DNA from: DATCVR01 sp036566745
Lineage (GTDB): Bacteria > Actinomycetota > Actinomycetes > Jiangellales > Jiangellaceae
Length of the DNA stretch: 19,370 bases
Direction of reading: 5' to 3'
NCBI GenBank assembly: GCA_036566745.1
Contig: DATCVR010000098.1
Span: 1-19,370, forward strand
The notes under the pieces: generated by a model
Seen by the model: the letters and a program-made list of their open reading frames with translations, nothing else
Databases searched by the model: none
Told to the model about the DNA's origin: nothing
Made by a program: the position numbers and the translations under genes
Shown: one piece after another, positions 1 to 6,624 of the stretch
How the letters are laid out: each line of letters opens with the position of its first letter
Position numbering within the stretch: the first letter of the stretch is position 1

Positions 1-1
1 G

Positions 2-955
2 GAGCTGAACAAGTACCCCCAGTTCACCACCGAGATCGACGGGCAGAACATCCACTTCATGCATGTCCGCTCGCCCGAGCCGGACGCCCTGCCGCTGATC
101 CTGATCCACGGCTGGCCCGGCTCGATCGTGGAGTTCCTGAACGTCATCGGCCCGCTCACCGACCCCAGGGCACATGGCGGCGACCCGGCGGACGCGTTCC
201 ACCTGGCCATCCCCTCGATCCCCGGCAGTGGCTTCTCCGGGCCGACCGGCGAAGCGGGCTGGGACACCAACCGGGTCACCCGGGCGTTCGCTGAGTTGAT
301 GAACCGGCTCGGCTACCACCGCTACGGCGCACAGGGCGGCGACACCGGCGCGGTCATCTCGCCGGGGCTCGGCCGGCTCAACCCCGACAAGGTCGTGGGC
401 GTGCACGCCAACGGGCTCTCCGCGTTCACCGAGGTCGATCCAGCCGAGGTGGAGAAGTTGACCGAGGCCGAGCGGGCGCGGCTGGAGCACCTGGAGTACC
501 TGAAGACCGAGCAATCGGGCTACGCGATGATCCAGATCAGCCGGCCGCAGACCCTGGCGCACGGGCTGCACGACTCCCCGGTCGGGCAGCTGGCCTGGAT
601 CGTGGAGAAGTTCAAGGAGTGGACCGATCCGGCCGCCGAACTGCCCGAGGACGCCGTGGACCGGGACCTGCTGCTCACCAACGTGACGCTGTACTGGCTG
701 ACCGGCACCGCCGGCTCCTCCGCCAACAGCTACTACGAGACCGCCCATGCCGGAGCCTGGGGCGCGAGTGAGCGCTCCACGGTGCCGACCGGGGTCGCGG
801 TGTTCCCCATGGATGTGTCGATCCGGCGCACTGCCGAGCTCGAACACACCATCGTGCACTGGTCCGAGTTCGGCCGTGGCGGCCATTTCGCCGCCATGGA
901 GGCCCCCGACCTGCTCGTCGGCGACGTCCGGGAGTTCTTCAGCAAGCTGCGCTGA
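2..955 (+). CDS. Epoxide hydrolase, alpha/beta-hydrolase fold, 5' end missing
   Basis: The gene is open from the first bases of the window, so the start and roughly the first 60-80 residues lie outside; 317 residues are visible. The product resembles EHN-type (microsomal-like) epoxide hydrolases, which open epoxides to diols through an alkyl-enzyme ester. Visible marks are the end of the N-terminal lid domain (KYPQFTTEIDGQNIHFMHVRS), the oxyanion-hole motif HGWPGS, the nucleophile Asp in AQGGDTGAVIS (family form GGDWG), a tyrosine-bearing segment (SANSYYE) where the proton donors normally lie, and the catalytic His in GRGGHFAAMEAPD near the C terminus. The internal ATG at 59 is not the start, because homologous sequence continues upstream. 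A hairpin lies 45 bp after the stop. Physiological substrate is unknown; detoxification or catabolism of an epoxide is the family expectation. Confidence 0.9.
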   Translation, partial: ELNKYPQFTTEIDGQNIHFMHVRSPEPDALPLILIHGWPGSIVEFLNVIGPLTDPRAHGGDPADAFHLAIPSIPGSGFSGPTGEAGWDTNRVTRAFAELMNRLGYHRYGAQGGDTGAVISPGLGRLNPDKVVGVHANGLSAFTEVDPAEVEKLTEAERARLEHLEYLKTEQSGYAMIQISRPQTLAHGLHDSPVGQLAWIVEKFKEWTDPAAELPEDAVDRDLLLTNVTLYWLTGTAGSSANSYYETAHAGAWGASERSTVPTGVAVFPMDVSIRRTAELEHTIVHWSEFGRGGHFAAMEAPDLLVGDVREFFSKLR

Positions 956-999
956 ACCCACTGCGAGACAGCATCAGTGCAGGTCAGAGCGGGAACTGC

Positions 1000-1028
1000 G
1001 AAGGCCCGGACCGGTCGTCCGGGCCTTC
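1000..1028. terminator. GC-rich hairpin, tRNA-linked copy 1
   Basis: A perfect 12-bp inverted repeat (gaaggcccggac / gtccgggccttc) with a 5-nt loop. It follows the epoxide hydrolase stop and directly abuts the first tRNA-fMet remnant. It is a diverged copy of the hairpin after the intact tRNA at 11212-11244, so it probably arrived as, or originally was, the tRNA terminator. There is no strong U tract, as is common in high-GC actinobacteria. Confidence 0.7.
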
Positions 1029-1032
1029 ATGG

Positions 1033-1073
1033 TGGTAGCGAGGGCAGGACTCGAACCTGCGACCTCGGGGTTG
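1033..1073 (-). repeat. tRNA-fMet 3'-half remnant 1 (putative att site)
   Basis: Read on the minus strand this is the 3' part of a tRNA gene: the end of the anticodon stem, variable region, T-arm with canonical GTTCGA, and acceptor 3' strand with encoded CCA. It matches 31 of 34 bases of the 3' part of the intact initiator tRNA at 11247-11280, then loses similarity near the anticodon loop. No 5' half is present, so it cannot make a tRNA. The sequence to its left (979-991) also matches the left flank of the intact tRNA. Best read as the outermost attachment-site copy of a tRNA-targeting element. Confidence 0.75.
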
Positions 1074-1077
1074 TCCA

Positions 1078-1683
1078 TCACGCCTCGCCGCCGAGCTTCG
1101 GCACGTCGTACAGGAGGTGGGTCACCCGGTCACCCTGCGCGACGAGCGACGGGTCGGCGAGCGTGACCTCGCCGCCGGCACTGCCGAAGTACGGCCGGCC
1201 TTCGCCGAACACCACGGGCACGACGTTCATCACCACCTGGTCCACCAGACCGAGGCGCAGCGCCTGTCCGCCGACGTTCCCCGCTGCGACGTCGACGATC
1301 CGGTCCCCGGCGACCTCGCGCGCCTGGGCGACGGCGTACTCGACCCCGTCGGTCACGAAGGTGAACGGTGCGGCGTCGGCGAACTCCCAGCTCGTGGGCG
1401 GCTCGTGAGTGACCACGAAGACGTGATCGCCGGCCACGGCCTGACCGTCCCAGCCGTTGGTCTGGTCGAACACATAGCGCCCGACCACCATCGCGCCGAT
1501 CTCGGCGGAGTAGACCGTCTGGATGAAGTCCTTGGTGGTCTGAGCGGTGCGCAGCTCGACGCCGTTCCAGTCCCAGGCCACCTCGCCACTGCTGAACCAG
1601 TCGAAGAGCGGGCCGATGTCGCCATCGGGTCTCGCGACGTAGCCGTCGGCCGACACGACGGCGTACATGATCGTCTTTCCCAT
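1078..1683 (-). CDS. RibD C-terminal / dihydrofolate reductase-like family protein
   Basis: A 201-residue protein of the RibD_C/YyaP-like family, which shares the dihydrofolate reductase fold and is expected to bind NADPH; the substrate is unknown. The N terminus (MGKTIMYAVVSADGYVARPDG), the VVGRYVFDQTNGW segment, the AGNVGGQALRLGLVDQVVM helix-strand and the C-terminal THLLYDV strand are typical. Start chosen at the ATG at 1683, preceded by AGGAGA at good spacing, rather than the longer frame starting at 1731. The stop lies only a few bases from tRNA remnant 1, so the gene's 3' end sits at the element junction. The last residues (PKLGGEA) extend a little beyond the usual end. A second family member lies at 6625-7188. 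Confidence 0.85.
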   Translation of the reverse strand: MGKTIMYAVVSADGYVARPDGDIGPLFDWFSSGEVAWDWNGVELRTAQTTKDFIQTVYSAEIGAMVVGRYVFDQTNGWDGQAVAGDHVFVVTHEPPTSWEFADAAPFTFVTDGVEYAVAQAREVAGDRIVDVAAGNVGGQALRLGLVDQVVMNVVPVVFGEGRPYFGSAGGEVTLADPSLVAQGDRVTHLLYDVPKLGGEA

Positions 1684-2037
1684 CGATGTTCTCCTCTCAG
1701 GCTGCCGCGCGCACGTCGCGCAGCCAGACAACTCCGGATCGGTAGGGCGTGGCCGCGACCAGCTGGAGGCGGATGGGGCCGCCGTACCTGGCTATCACAG
1801 AGGGCACGCGAGCGGGTGGTCATCATCGAGATCGTGGGTCGCCAAGCACGTCGACGGCCTCGTCACCAGCTGCACGGGCGTTGCCCGTCGCAGTCGGTAC
1901 CATCGGCGTCGTCATGGCGAAGATCGACATGACATGTATCACGAGTAGTCGCACCGGGCGCCAAGGCGGGCACCGGCCGAATCGTGCCGGAGCGCGGGGC
2001 GATCCCGGCTCACGCGGGGACCGACGAGGAGATCTCG
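1684..2037. other. Gene-free interval between divergent genes
   Basis: About 350 bp separate the minus-strand RibD_C gene from the plus-strand HIT gene, so both promoters should lie here. I see a small 6-bp hairpin (ACGGGC-gtt-GCCCGT, 1874-1888) but no convincing -35/-10 pair. Open frames crossing it are short and unlike any family I know. Confidence 0.4.
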
Positions 2038-3033
2038 ATGTGTGAACTGTGCGAGCTCACCGAGAGCATCCGGGGCAGTGAGGAACTCGTCGACATCGGC
2101 ACGTGCTGGACCGCCAACGTCAGGCAGGCAGCCGGGCGGCCGGCGATCGTGCTCCAGGTGCGAGAGCACCGTGCCGGCCTCGAGTCGCTGCTCCCCGCCG
2201 AGGCCGCCGAGATGGGAACCGCGATCCAGACCGTCGCGGCGGCCATCGCGCGAGCGCCTGGCGTCGAACGCGTGTATGCCCAGTCGTTCAATGAAACGCC
2301 GGGCCAACACGTGCACGTCCACCTCGTCCCGCGCTTCCACGGTGAACGAGATCTGGGGCCCAACGCCGCCGCCGTCGTGCCGCCTGCGGAGTTCGACATC
2401 CATGCGGTGCTGAGCGAGCTGAGAGAGCCCTCGGAGACGACCACTCCTGAACTCCAGCCGACCAGATCGGCGGGACGTCGGCACAGCGCGACGCCGGTGT
2501 CCGCGAACCCGGACCTGGTGGCGGCAGCGGATGCCGCGGTGCAGGCCGCCGCGACCCTGCGCACCCACCTGGACCAGCTGATCACCGACCTGAGCGAGAC
2601 CCTGAAAGAGCTGGAGGGACAACGCGAGATCGAAGTGACTCAGGCACGAAGCGCAGTGCAGCAGGCGCGCGACCTCACGGATCGGTTCCGGAAGCTCTAC
2701 GGAGGGCTGCCGGACTCGGTCGCCACGCTGAAGGCAGGCGCCGCCTCCGTGGACGTCGCGACCAAGCGGCTGCGCACGTACCGCCACGACTTCGAGCGCG
2801 TGTTCGCGCACCAGGGCGCCATCGACTGGCACCTCAGCGTCGTCGTCAAGTATGTCGACGTGTTCGCGACCGGCCTCCAGCCTGACACAAGGGCCTGGCG
2901 TCACCTGCAGGAGAACGGCGCCGAACACCTCGACGCGGCCCGATCGAGCCTGCGGGACCTCTCCGACCGGTCGGTCGAGGCACTGCGCGCCCTGGGCTAC
3001 GAAGCGGATCGGGTCGAGCTCGCCAAGCTCTGA
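2038..3033 (+). CDS. HIT-domain protein with long C-terminal helical extension
   Basis: A 331-residue protein. Residues about 1-120 form a HIT (histidine triad) domain: an N-terminal CELC pair as in zinc-bearing HIT proteins, and the signature GQHVHVHLVPR (H-x-H-x-H) carrying the catalytic His. HIT enzymes hydrolyse or transfer nucleotidyl groups. After a short Ser/Thr/Pro linker (about 137-160), residues about 165-331 are strongly helical and charged, probably coiled coil, rich in Leu heptads (for example LITDLSETLKELEGQ); I recognise no family there. Most HIT proteins are only about 110-150 residues, so the tail is unusual. Start chosen at 2038 because GAGGAG lies 7 nt upstream; the frame opens earlier at 1984 but that extension has no HIT-like sequence. 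The catalytic substrate is unknown. Confidence 0.82.
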   Translation: MCELCELTESIRGSEELVDIGTCWTANVRQAAGRPAIVLQVREHRAGLESLLPAEAAEMGTAIQTVAAAIARAPGVERVYAQSFNETPGQHVHVHLVPRFHGERDLGPNAAAVVPPAEFDIHAVLSELREPSETTTPELQPTRSAGRRHSATPVSANPDLVAAADAAVQAAATLRTHLDQLITDLSETLKELEGQREIEVTQARSAVQQARDLTDRFRKLYGGLPDSVATLKAGAASVDVATKRLRTYRHDFERVFAHQGAIDWHLSVVVKYVDVFATGLQPDTRAWRHLQENGAEHLDAARSSLRDLSDRSVEALRALGYEADRVELAKL

Positions 3034-3153
3034 TTGCGCCGTTCGCCGTGCGTGGCCTTCGGGGCCGAACCGAGCCTGCATCGCGCGGCGCCTCCAGACC
3101 GGGCTCGCCCATGACCTGGCACACGCACGCCTGACATCAGGCCGCTTTGTGCC

Positions 3154-3178
3154 GTTTTGGTCGACCTTTCCGGGGTAC
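3154..3178 (+). promoter_or_regulatory. SigB/SigF-type general stress promoter
   Basis: GTTT at 3154-3157 and GGGTAC at 3173-3178 are separated by exactly 15 nt, matching the GTTT-N14-16-GGGTA consensus of SigF/SigB-group factors in Mycobacterium and Streptomyces. It sits about 80 nt before the first gene of the envelope operon and is the only such pair I noticed in the window. Confidence 0.65.
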
Positions 3179-3256
3179 GTGTTCGGCCTTGGCACCATGG
3201 ACACGGAGCGCGACGGGGGCAGGCTCCATCACCACGTGTCCGGAGGAGGGTTCACC

Positions 3257-3955
3257 ATGACCTACCACAACAACAGCTCCGGCGCCGGCCAGGGTTCGCA
3301 GTCTCACCCGGCCAGCGCAGAGGCACGGGGCGAGGTGATGAAGCACGAGGCCGACCGGCTCGGTGGCGCCGCCGCCGAAGCGGGCAGCCGGGTCGCCGAG
3401 GTCACCCGGCAGGAGGCCTCCTCGGTCGCCGGCGAAGCGGGTCAGCAGGCCCGCGAATTCGCCGATCGCGCCCGCCACGAACTCGTCGACCAGGCCGGAC
3501 ATCAGAAGGGTCGCGCCGCGAAGGGGCTTCGGTCCCTCTCGGAGGAACTCGAGTCGATGGCCCAGAACTCGGCACAGTCGGGTCCGGCCTCGCAGTACAC
3601 GCGACAGGCGGCGACCCGGGTCCGGGACTTCGCCCAGTGGCTCGACGACCACGAGCCGGGCGACCTGCTCGACGAGGTCAAGGCGTTCGCGCGCAAGCGC
3701 CCGGGTGCCTTCCTGGCCATCACCGCCGGAGCCGGCGTCCTGGCCGGGCGCCTCACCCGGGGCTTGGGAGCGGCTGCGTCCGACTCGAGCGGCGCTCAGA
3801 GCCAACGCAGTGGCGGCGAGCACCGGTCGGGCAGCGGCACGGACTCCCCGAGCACCGCACGGGGTGCCGGTTCCGCTGGCGCGGACGCCGATACGCCGGC
3901 ACGGGTGCCGGGTCCGGTCACCGAGGGTTCGCTGCCCCGGACGGAGTCGCCATGA
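3257..3955 (+). CDS. Helical, Ala-rich stress/envelope protein of unknown function
   Basis: A 232-residue protein and first gene of a three-gene operon. The N terminus is low complexity and polar. Residues about 25-100 form a long amphipathic Ala/Glu/Arg helix with repeated (AG)(DE)xA(RG)-type steps, resembling LEA-like or apolipoprotein-like helices. Around 125-145 is the segment WLDDHEPGDLLDEVKAFARKRPGAFL, followed by a single hydrophobic stretch (AITAGAGVLAGRLT) and a disordered Ser/Gly/Ala tail. The layout suggests a peripheral or single-pass membrane protein. Start at 3257 is set by GGAGGAGGG. The stop overlaps the next start (ATGA), so translation is coupled. The SigB-like promoter upstream and the Holin-X and DUF3618 partners point to envelope stress, but the molecular role is unknown. 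Confidence 0.8.
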   Translation: MTYHNNSSGAGQGSQSHPASAEARGEVMKHEADRLGGAAAEAGSRVAEVTRQEASSVAGEAGQQAREFADRARHELVDQAGHQKGRAAKGLRSLSEELESMAQNSAQSGPASQYTRQAATRVRDFAQWLDDHEPGDLLDEVKAFARKRPGAFLAITAGAGVLAGRLTRGLGAAASDSSGAQSQRSGGEHRSGSGTDSPSTARGAGSAGADADTPARVPGPVTEGSLPRTESP

Positions 3956-4365
3956 CGAGCTTCTCGGATGATTCCGGTACACCACGATCCGACGCATCGA
4001 TCGGCGACCTGTTCGGCGAGGTCAGCCAGGACCTGTCGACACTGATGCGCCAGGAGGTCGAGCTGGCGAAGGCGGAGCTGCAGCAGTCCGCGACCCAGGC
4101 CGGCCGCGGTGCCGGCATGTTCGGCGGCGCGGCCGTGGCCGCCTGGCTGACGCTGCTGTTCCTCTCCGTGGCCGCGTGGTGGGCACTCGGCGACGCAACC
4201 GGCCACGGCTGGTCAGCCGTCATCGTCGCCGCCGCCTGGGCAGTCGTGGCGGGCGTGCTGGCTGCCTTGGGGCGCAGCGAGGTCCGCAAGGTCAGAGGCA
4301 TGCCCAAGACGGCCGAGACGGTCAGCGAAATCCCGCAGGCTCTGAAAGAAGGCGAGGTCAGATGA
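3952..4365 (+). CDS. Phage holin family (actinobacterial Holin-X) membrane protein
   Basis: A 137-residue protein of the Holin-X superfamily. An N-terminal amphipathic helix carries the family-typical segment SIGDLFGEVSQDLSTLMRQE, then VELAKAELQ. Two transmembrane helices follow (about residues 54-75 and 84-107), and a cytoplasmic KTAETVSEIPQALKE tail closes the protein. Despite the family name these chromosomal proteins are not known lysis holins; they occur with DUF3618 proteins as small inner-membrane proteins. The start overlaps the previous stop by 4 nt, and its own stop overlaps the next start, so the three genes form a tightly coupled operon. Confidence 0.88.
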   Translation: MTSFSDDSGTPRSDASIGDLFGEVSQDLSTLMRQEVELAKAELQQSATQAGRGAGMFGGAAVAAWLTLLFLSVAAWWALGDATGHGWSAVIVAAAWAVVAGVLAALGRSEVRKVRGMPKTAETVSEIPQALKEGEVR

Positions 4366-4943
4366 TGACGAACGATCCAGAGACCATCCGGCGTGACATC
4401 GAGCGCACCCGCGACGAACTCAGTGAGGACGTGGACGCCGTCCGCGAACGGCTCAGCCCCCGCCGAGCGGCTCGCCGTCAGACGCGCCGCATGCGCACCA
4501 CGATGGCGGGGATGAAGGATCGCGTCATGGGCGTGGTCTCCGACGTCGAGTCGGCGGGCGGCTCGGCCGTGTCGACGATGGGCGACGCGGCCAGCGAGGC
4601 GCCGGCCATCGCGCGGCGGCGGACCGAGGGGAACCCGTTGGCAGCCGGCCTGATCAGCTTCGGTCTCGGTTGGCTGGTGGCAACCGTGATCCCGGCCACC
4701 CGACAGGAGCGCGAGGCCGCTCAAGCGCTGAAGGAGCGCGCCGGCGGCTTGACCGATGAAGTGTCGGGAATGGCTCGTCAGGTCGCCGAAGACCTCAAGG
4801 AACCCGCACAGGAAGCGGTCGAGTCGGTGAAGACCAGCGCGGCCGAGGCCGCCCGCACCGTCCGCGAGGAGGGGAGCTCGGCGACCGGCGACGTCCACCA
4901 GCAGGCCGAGGAATCCGCGCGCAGCCTGCGCGACAGCAGCTGA
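4362..4943 (+). CDS. DUF3618 domain-containing membrane protein
   Basis: A 193-residue protein. The N-terminal DUF3618 signature is clear: DPETIRRDIERTRDELSEDVDAVRERLSPRRAAR at residues 5-38 (described here as one helix with the conserved I-x-x-D-I-E-x-T-R-x-E-L core). A hydrophobic segment follows at about 88-107 (NPLAAGLISFGLGWLVATVI), then a long charged, Ala-rich helix of about 80 residues, probably a coiled coil. Two in-frame ATGs are adjacent (4362 and 4365); either gives the same protein less one Met, and both overlap the preceding stop. Last gene of the operon; the tRNA-linked hairpin at 4956-4988 lies 12 bp after the stop and probably terminates it. Function unknown. Confidence 0.88.
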   Translation: MMTNDPETIRRDIERTRDELSEDVDAVRERLSPRRAARRQTRRMRTTMAGMKDRVMGVVSDVESAGGSAVSTMGDAASEAPAIARRRTEGNPLAAGLISFGLGWLVATVIPATRQEREAAQALKERAGGLTDEVSGMARQVAEDLKEPAQEAVESVKTSAAEAARTVREEGSSATGDVHQQAEESARSLRDSS

Positions 4944-4955
4944 GCCGCACCCGGC

Positions 4956-4988
4956 ACGAAGGCCCGGACCAGTGGTCCGGGCCTTCGT
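4956..4988. terminator. GC-rich hairpin, tRNA-linked copy 2
   Basis: A perfect 15-bp inverted repeat (acgaaggcccggacc with its complement) around a 3-nt loop, nearly identical to the hairpin after the intact tRNA-fMet. Here it serves as the likely terminator of the DUF3618 operon on the plus strand, and on the minus strand it follows tRNA remnant 2. Confidence 0.75.
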
Positions 4989-4990
4989 GG

Positions 4991-5034
4991 TGGTCGCGGG
5001 GCAGAATTGGACCTGCGACCTCTGGGGTCATGAG
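4991..5034 (-). repeat. tRNA-fMet 3'-half remnant 2 (putative att site)
   Basis: On the minus strand this corresponds to the 3' half of the initiator tRNA up to the anticodon loop (tcatgag in place of ttatgag). It is the most decayed copy: a base is lost in the acceptor C run and the T-loop is altered. Beyond the anticodon it does not continue into tRNA 5' sequence but into an arm shared with remnant 3, including a 22-bp identity at 5053-5074. Confidence 0.72.
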
Positions 5035-5052
5035 AAGTCCTGGGAACGCTCG

Positions 5053-5074
5053 GCCGGTATCCATCGGCTCACCG
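5053..5074. repeat. 22-bp arm repeat, copy 1
   Basis: A 22-bp sequence beginning gccggtatccat and ending ggctcaccg, identical to 9873-9894 and at the same position relative to the adjacent tRNA remnant. It lies outside any tRNA homology, so it fits an element-borne arm next to the crossover site. Confidence 0.75.
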
Positions 5075-5086
5075 TGGCTAGGCGGG

Positions 5087-5623
5087 CTAAGCCCGTGCAG
5101 GCGGGGACGTACCGTCCCCAGCCGGCTCCGCCGGCTCAGCAGATTCAGCGGGCTCCGGTGGCCGCTGAGCACGCGTGACCATCCGCACCAGGAACGCGTC
5201 GATGACCAGGCAGAACGCCAGGAGGAACACGCCGCTGGCTGTCCTGGTCCCCGCGTTGTAGTCGATGGTGTAGGCGGTCGGCCGGCCAGCGCCGTCGTGC
5301 AGGTGCACGTTGTCGATCCTGGTCGGCATCGGGTTGCCGCGGCGGATCCGGACGGCGTCGCGCAACTGAACATCGCTCCGCGTGATCGTGCCGTCCTCGC
5401 TGACGAACTCGCCGATCCACGAGCAACTGCTCCTGCCACAGTCGCGGTCCGTGGGCGTGAGCGTGCCGACCGGGCCGTCGGCCAGGGCATCGCGACCATC
5501 CAGCCCCTCGGTGATCAGGGCGATGCCACCGCCAGCGCCGACCATAGCGATGAACACGATCATGAACCAGATCGACACCTTGCCGCCCTTGGTCAGCGGT
5601 TTCGGCGGCTTCGGCGCGGTCAT
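5087..5623 (-). CDS. Hypothetical two-helix membrane protein
   Basis: A 178-residue protein of unknown family. After a short Pro/Lys-rich cytoplasmic start (MTAPKPPKPLTKGGK) comes a first transmembrane helix (about 16-38). An extracytoplasmic domain of about 90 residues contains a close cysteine pair (CGRSSCSW), possibly a disulfide, and a conserved-looking segment TRIDNVHLHDGAGRP. A second transmembrane helix (about 127-147) and a disordered Pro/Ala/Glu tail with repeated AEPAE units follow. The ATG at 5623 is preferred; the frame continues to 6073, but that part is Arg-rich and antisense to the neighbouring gene. No good Shine-Dalgarno is seen. It is divergent from the gene at 5639 with 15 bp between start codons, and its stop is 12 bp from the 22-bp element arm. 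Confidence 0.72.
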   Translation of the reverse strand: MTAPKPPKPLTKGGKVSIWFMIVFIAMVGAGGGIALITEGLDGRDALADGPVGTLTPTDRDCGRSSCSWIGEFVSEDGTITRSDVQLRDAVRIRRGNPMPTRIDNVHLHDGAGRPTAYTIDYNAGTRTASGVFLLAFCLVIDAFLVRMVTRAQRPPEPAESAEPAEPAGDGTSPPARA

Positions 5624-5638
5624 GGCGAGGAGCCTGCC

Positions 5639-6004
5639 ATGCGCGGGTCGCAGGCCTTCGCGTGGCGCATGGAGGTCGACCTCGACCCGGCCAAGGCGCA
5701 GTACAAGTTCGTCGAGCACTCCGGTAAGGCGTCCGTCCGCGCGGCGGCTGGGCCGCTGGGCGCGACGGCCTACGGCAACTGGACCTGGCAGAAGGGCAAG
5801 ACGTCGGGCGGCACGTCCCCCTCCTTCGTCGAGGGCGCCGACGGCCAGGTCACGGTGACCGGCCCGCACGGGCCCCGCACCTCGTGGGAGGGGGCCGTCA
5901 TGATCAAGCCGGCCGACGCGAAGGTGCCGGTGTTCACGGTCCTGCGGAACAACGGCTGGCGCCCGCGGCTCGACTGGTTCGGAGCACGGCTGTTCGAGAA
6001 GTAG
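5639..6004 (+). CDS. Hypothetical 121-residue protein
   Basis: A small soluble protein I cannot assign. Codon use is strongly GC3-biased, as expected of a real gene. The sequence suggests a beta-rich fold with regular aromatic and glycine positions (GNWTWQKGKTSGG, VTVTGPHGPRTSWEG) and a C-terminal LRNNGWRPRLDWFGARLFEK; no signal peptide or transmembrane segment is visible. The ATG at 5639 has GAGGAG about 6 nt upstream, favouring it over the in-frame ATG at 5669. A 12-bp hairpin begins 53 bp after the stop. Paired divergently with the membrane protein at 5087-5623, so the two may share a promoter region or a function. Confidence 0.7.
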   Translation: MRGSQAFAWRMEVDLDPAKAQYKFVEHSGKASVRAAAGPLGATAYGNWTWQKGKTSGGTSPSFVEGADGQVTVTGPHGPRTSWEGAVMIKPADAKVPVFTVLRNNGWRPRLDWFGARLFEK

Positions 6005-6624
6005 GCCGGGTCGTGCGTTCATCACATACCTCCGAACTGCTGCCGGAGGCGCCGATCGCCACCCGGTCACCACGTCGGACCGGGTGGCGCGCCCGCGTGT
6101 GCCAGTTGCGCGACGCCAACGCCGTCGAGATCGTCCACCACGTGCTGTTCGACGCCGACCATGTCATCGCGATCGCCTCGGCTCCATAGAGCTCGCCTCA
6201 GGGTGACCTCATGGCCCAATCGGCGAGTGACGCTCCAGGTCGCGTTTGAGGATCGCTACGACGGCATCTCGGCATCGGAGGTCACCACAGGCGTGGATCG
6301 CTCCGAGCTGACGGGCTGTCGCTGCCGAATCTCGACCTCGACGACGAATTCCTGGCCATCGAGGGCGCGATGGTGACAGTCGACGGGCAAGATGGCTGGC
6401 CCGATCGAGGCTGCGACCGAGCCGAAGAAGGGCGTCTAGTTTCCCTGAACCTGTCAACCGCGACGCGCCAGGGGCAACAGGAGGCGTGGTTCGTGCTCCG
6501 GCGTTTCCGCCGAAATTTGTCTCGAGACGATGTGGTCGGATGTCGAGACCGGCGTCGCGGCTCCGTCTCAGGGTCAGATGTGGCCAGCGCGGCCGCACCA
6601 TCGCCACCTAGCGGAAGGACAGCC
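6005..6624. other. Gene-free interval, 620 bp
   Basis: Holds the hairpin at 6057-6089 and, nearer the next gene, a 10-bp palindrome gtctcgagac (6519-6528) with its tcgagac half repeated at 6543-6549. Several short open frames cross the interval in different frames, but none has a credible start, length or recognisable product. It could include decayed coding sequence; I cannot name it. Confidence 0.4.
6057..6089. terminator. 12-bp hairpin downstream of the 5639 gene
   Basis: A perfect 12-bp inverted repeat (cgccacccggtc / gaccgggtggcg) with a 9-nt loop, 53 bp after the stop at 6004. No U tract follows, so it is a plausible but unproven terminator. Confidence 0.55.

Larger units (their letters stand above)
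1074..4990. mobile_element. Islet C: segment between tRNA remnants 1 and 2, no integrase
   Basis: About 3.9 kb bounded by direct repeats of the tRNA-fMet 3' half. It holds a RibD_C protein, a HIT-domain fusion and a three-gene envelope operon. No recombinase, replication or transfer gene is visible, so if it is mobile it must depend on enzymes in trans. The boundary call rests only on the flanking repeats. An alternative is a fixed island whose integrase was lost. Confidence 0.45.

Noticed and set aside
1939..3204. A 421-codon minus-strand frame
   Set aside because: It is antisense to the HIT-domain gene, which has a recognisable motif and a good ribosome-binding site.
5624..6073. N-terminal extension of the minus-strand membrane protein
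   Set aside because: Arg-rich and antisense to the better supported gene at 5639-6004; the membrane protein has a natural start at 5623.
6250..6624. Upstream extension of the second RibD_C frame
   Set aside because: The frame is open, but the sequence before 6625 has no family similarity and a good Shine-Dalgarno sits just before 6625.
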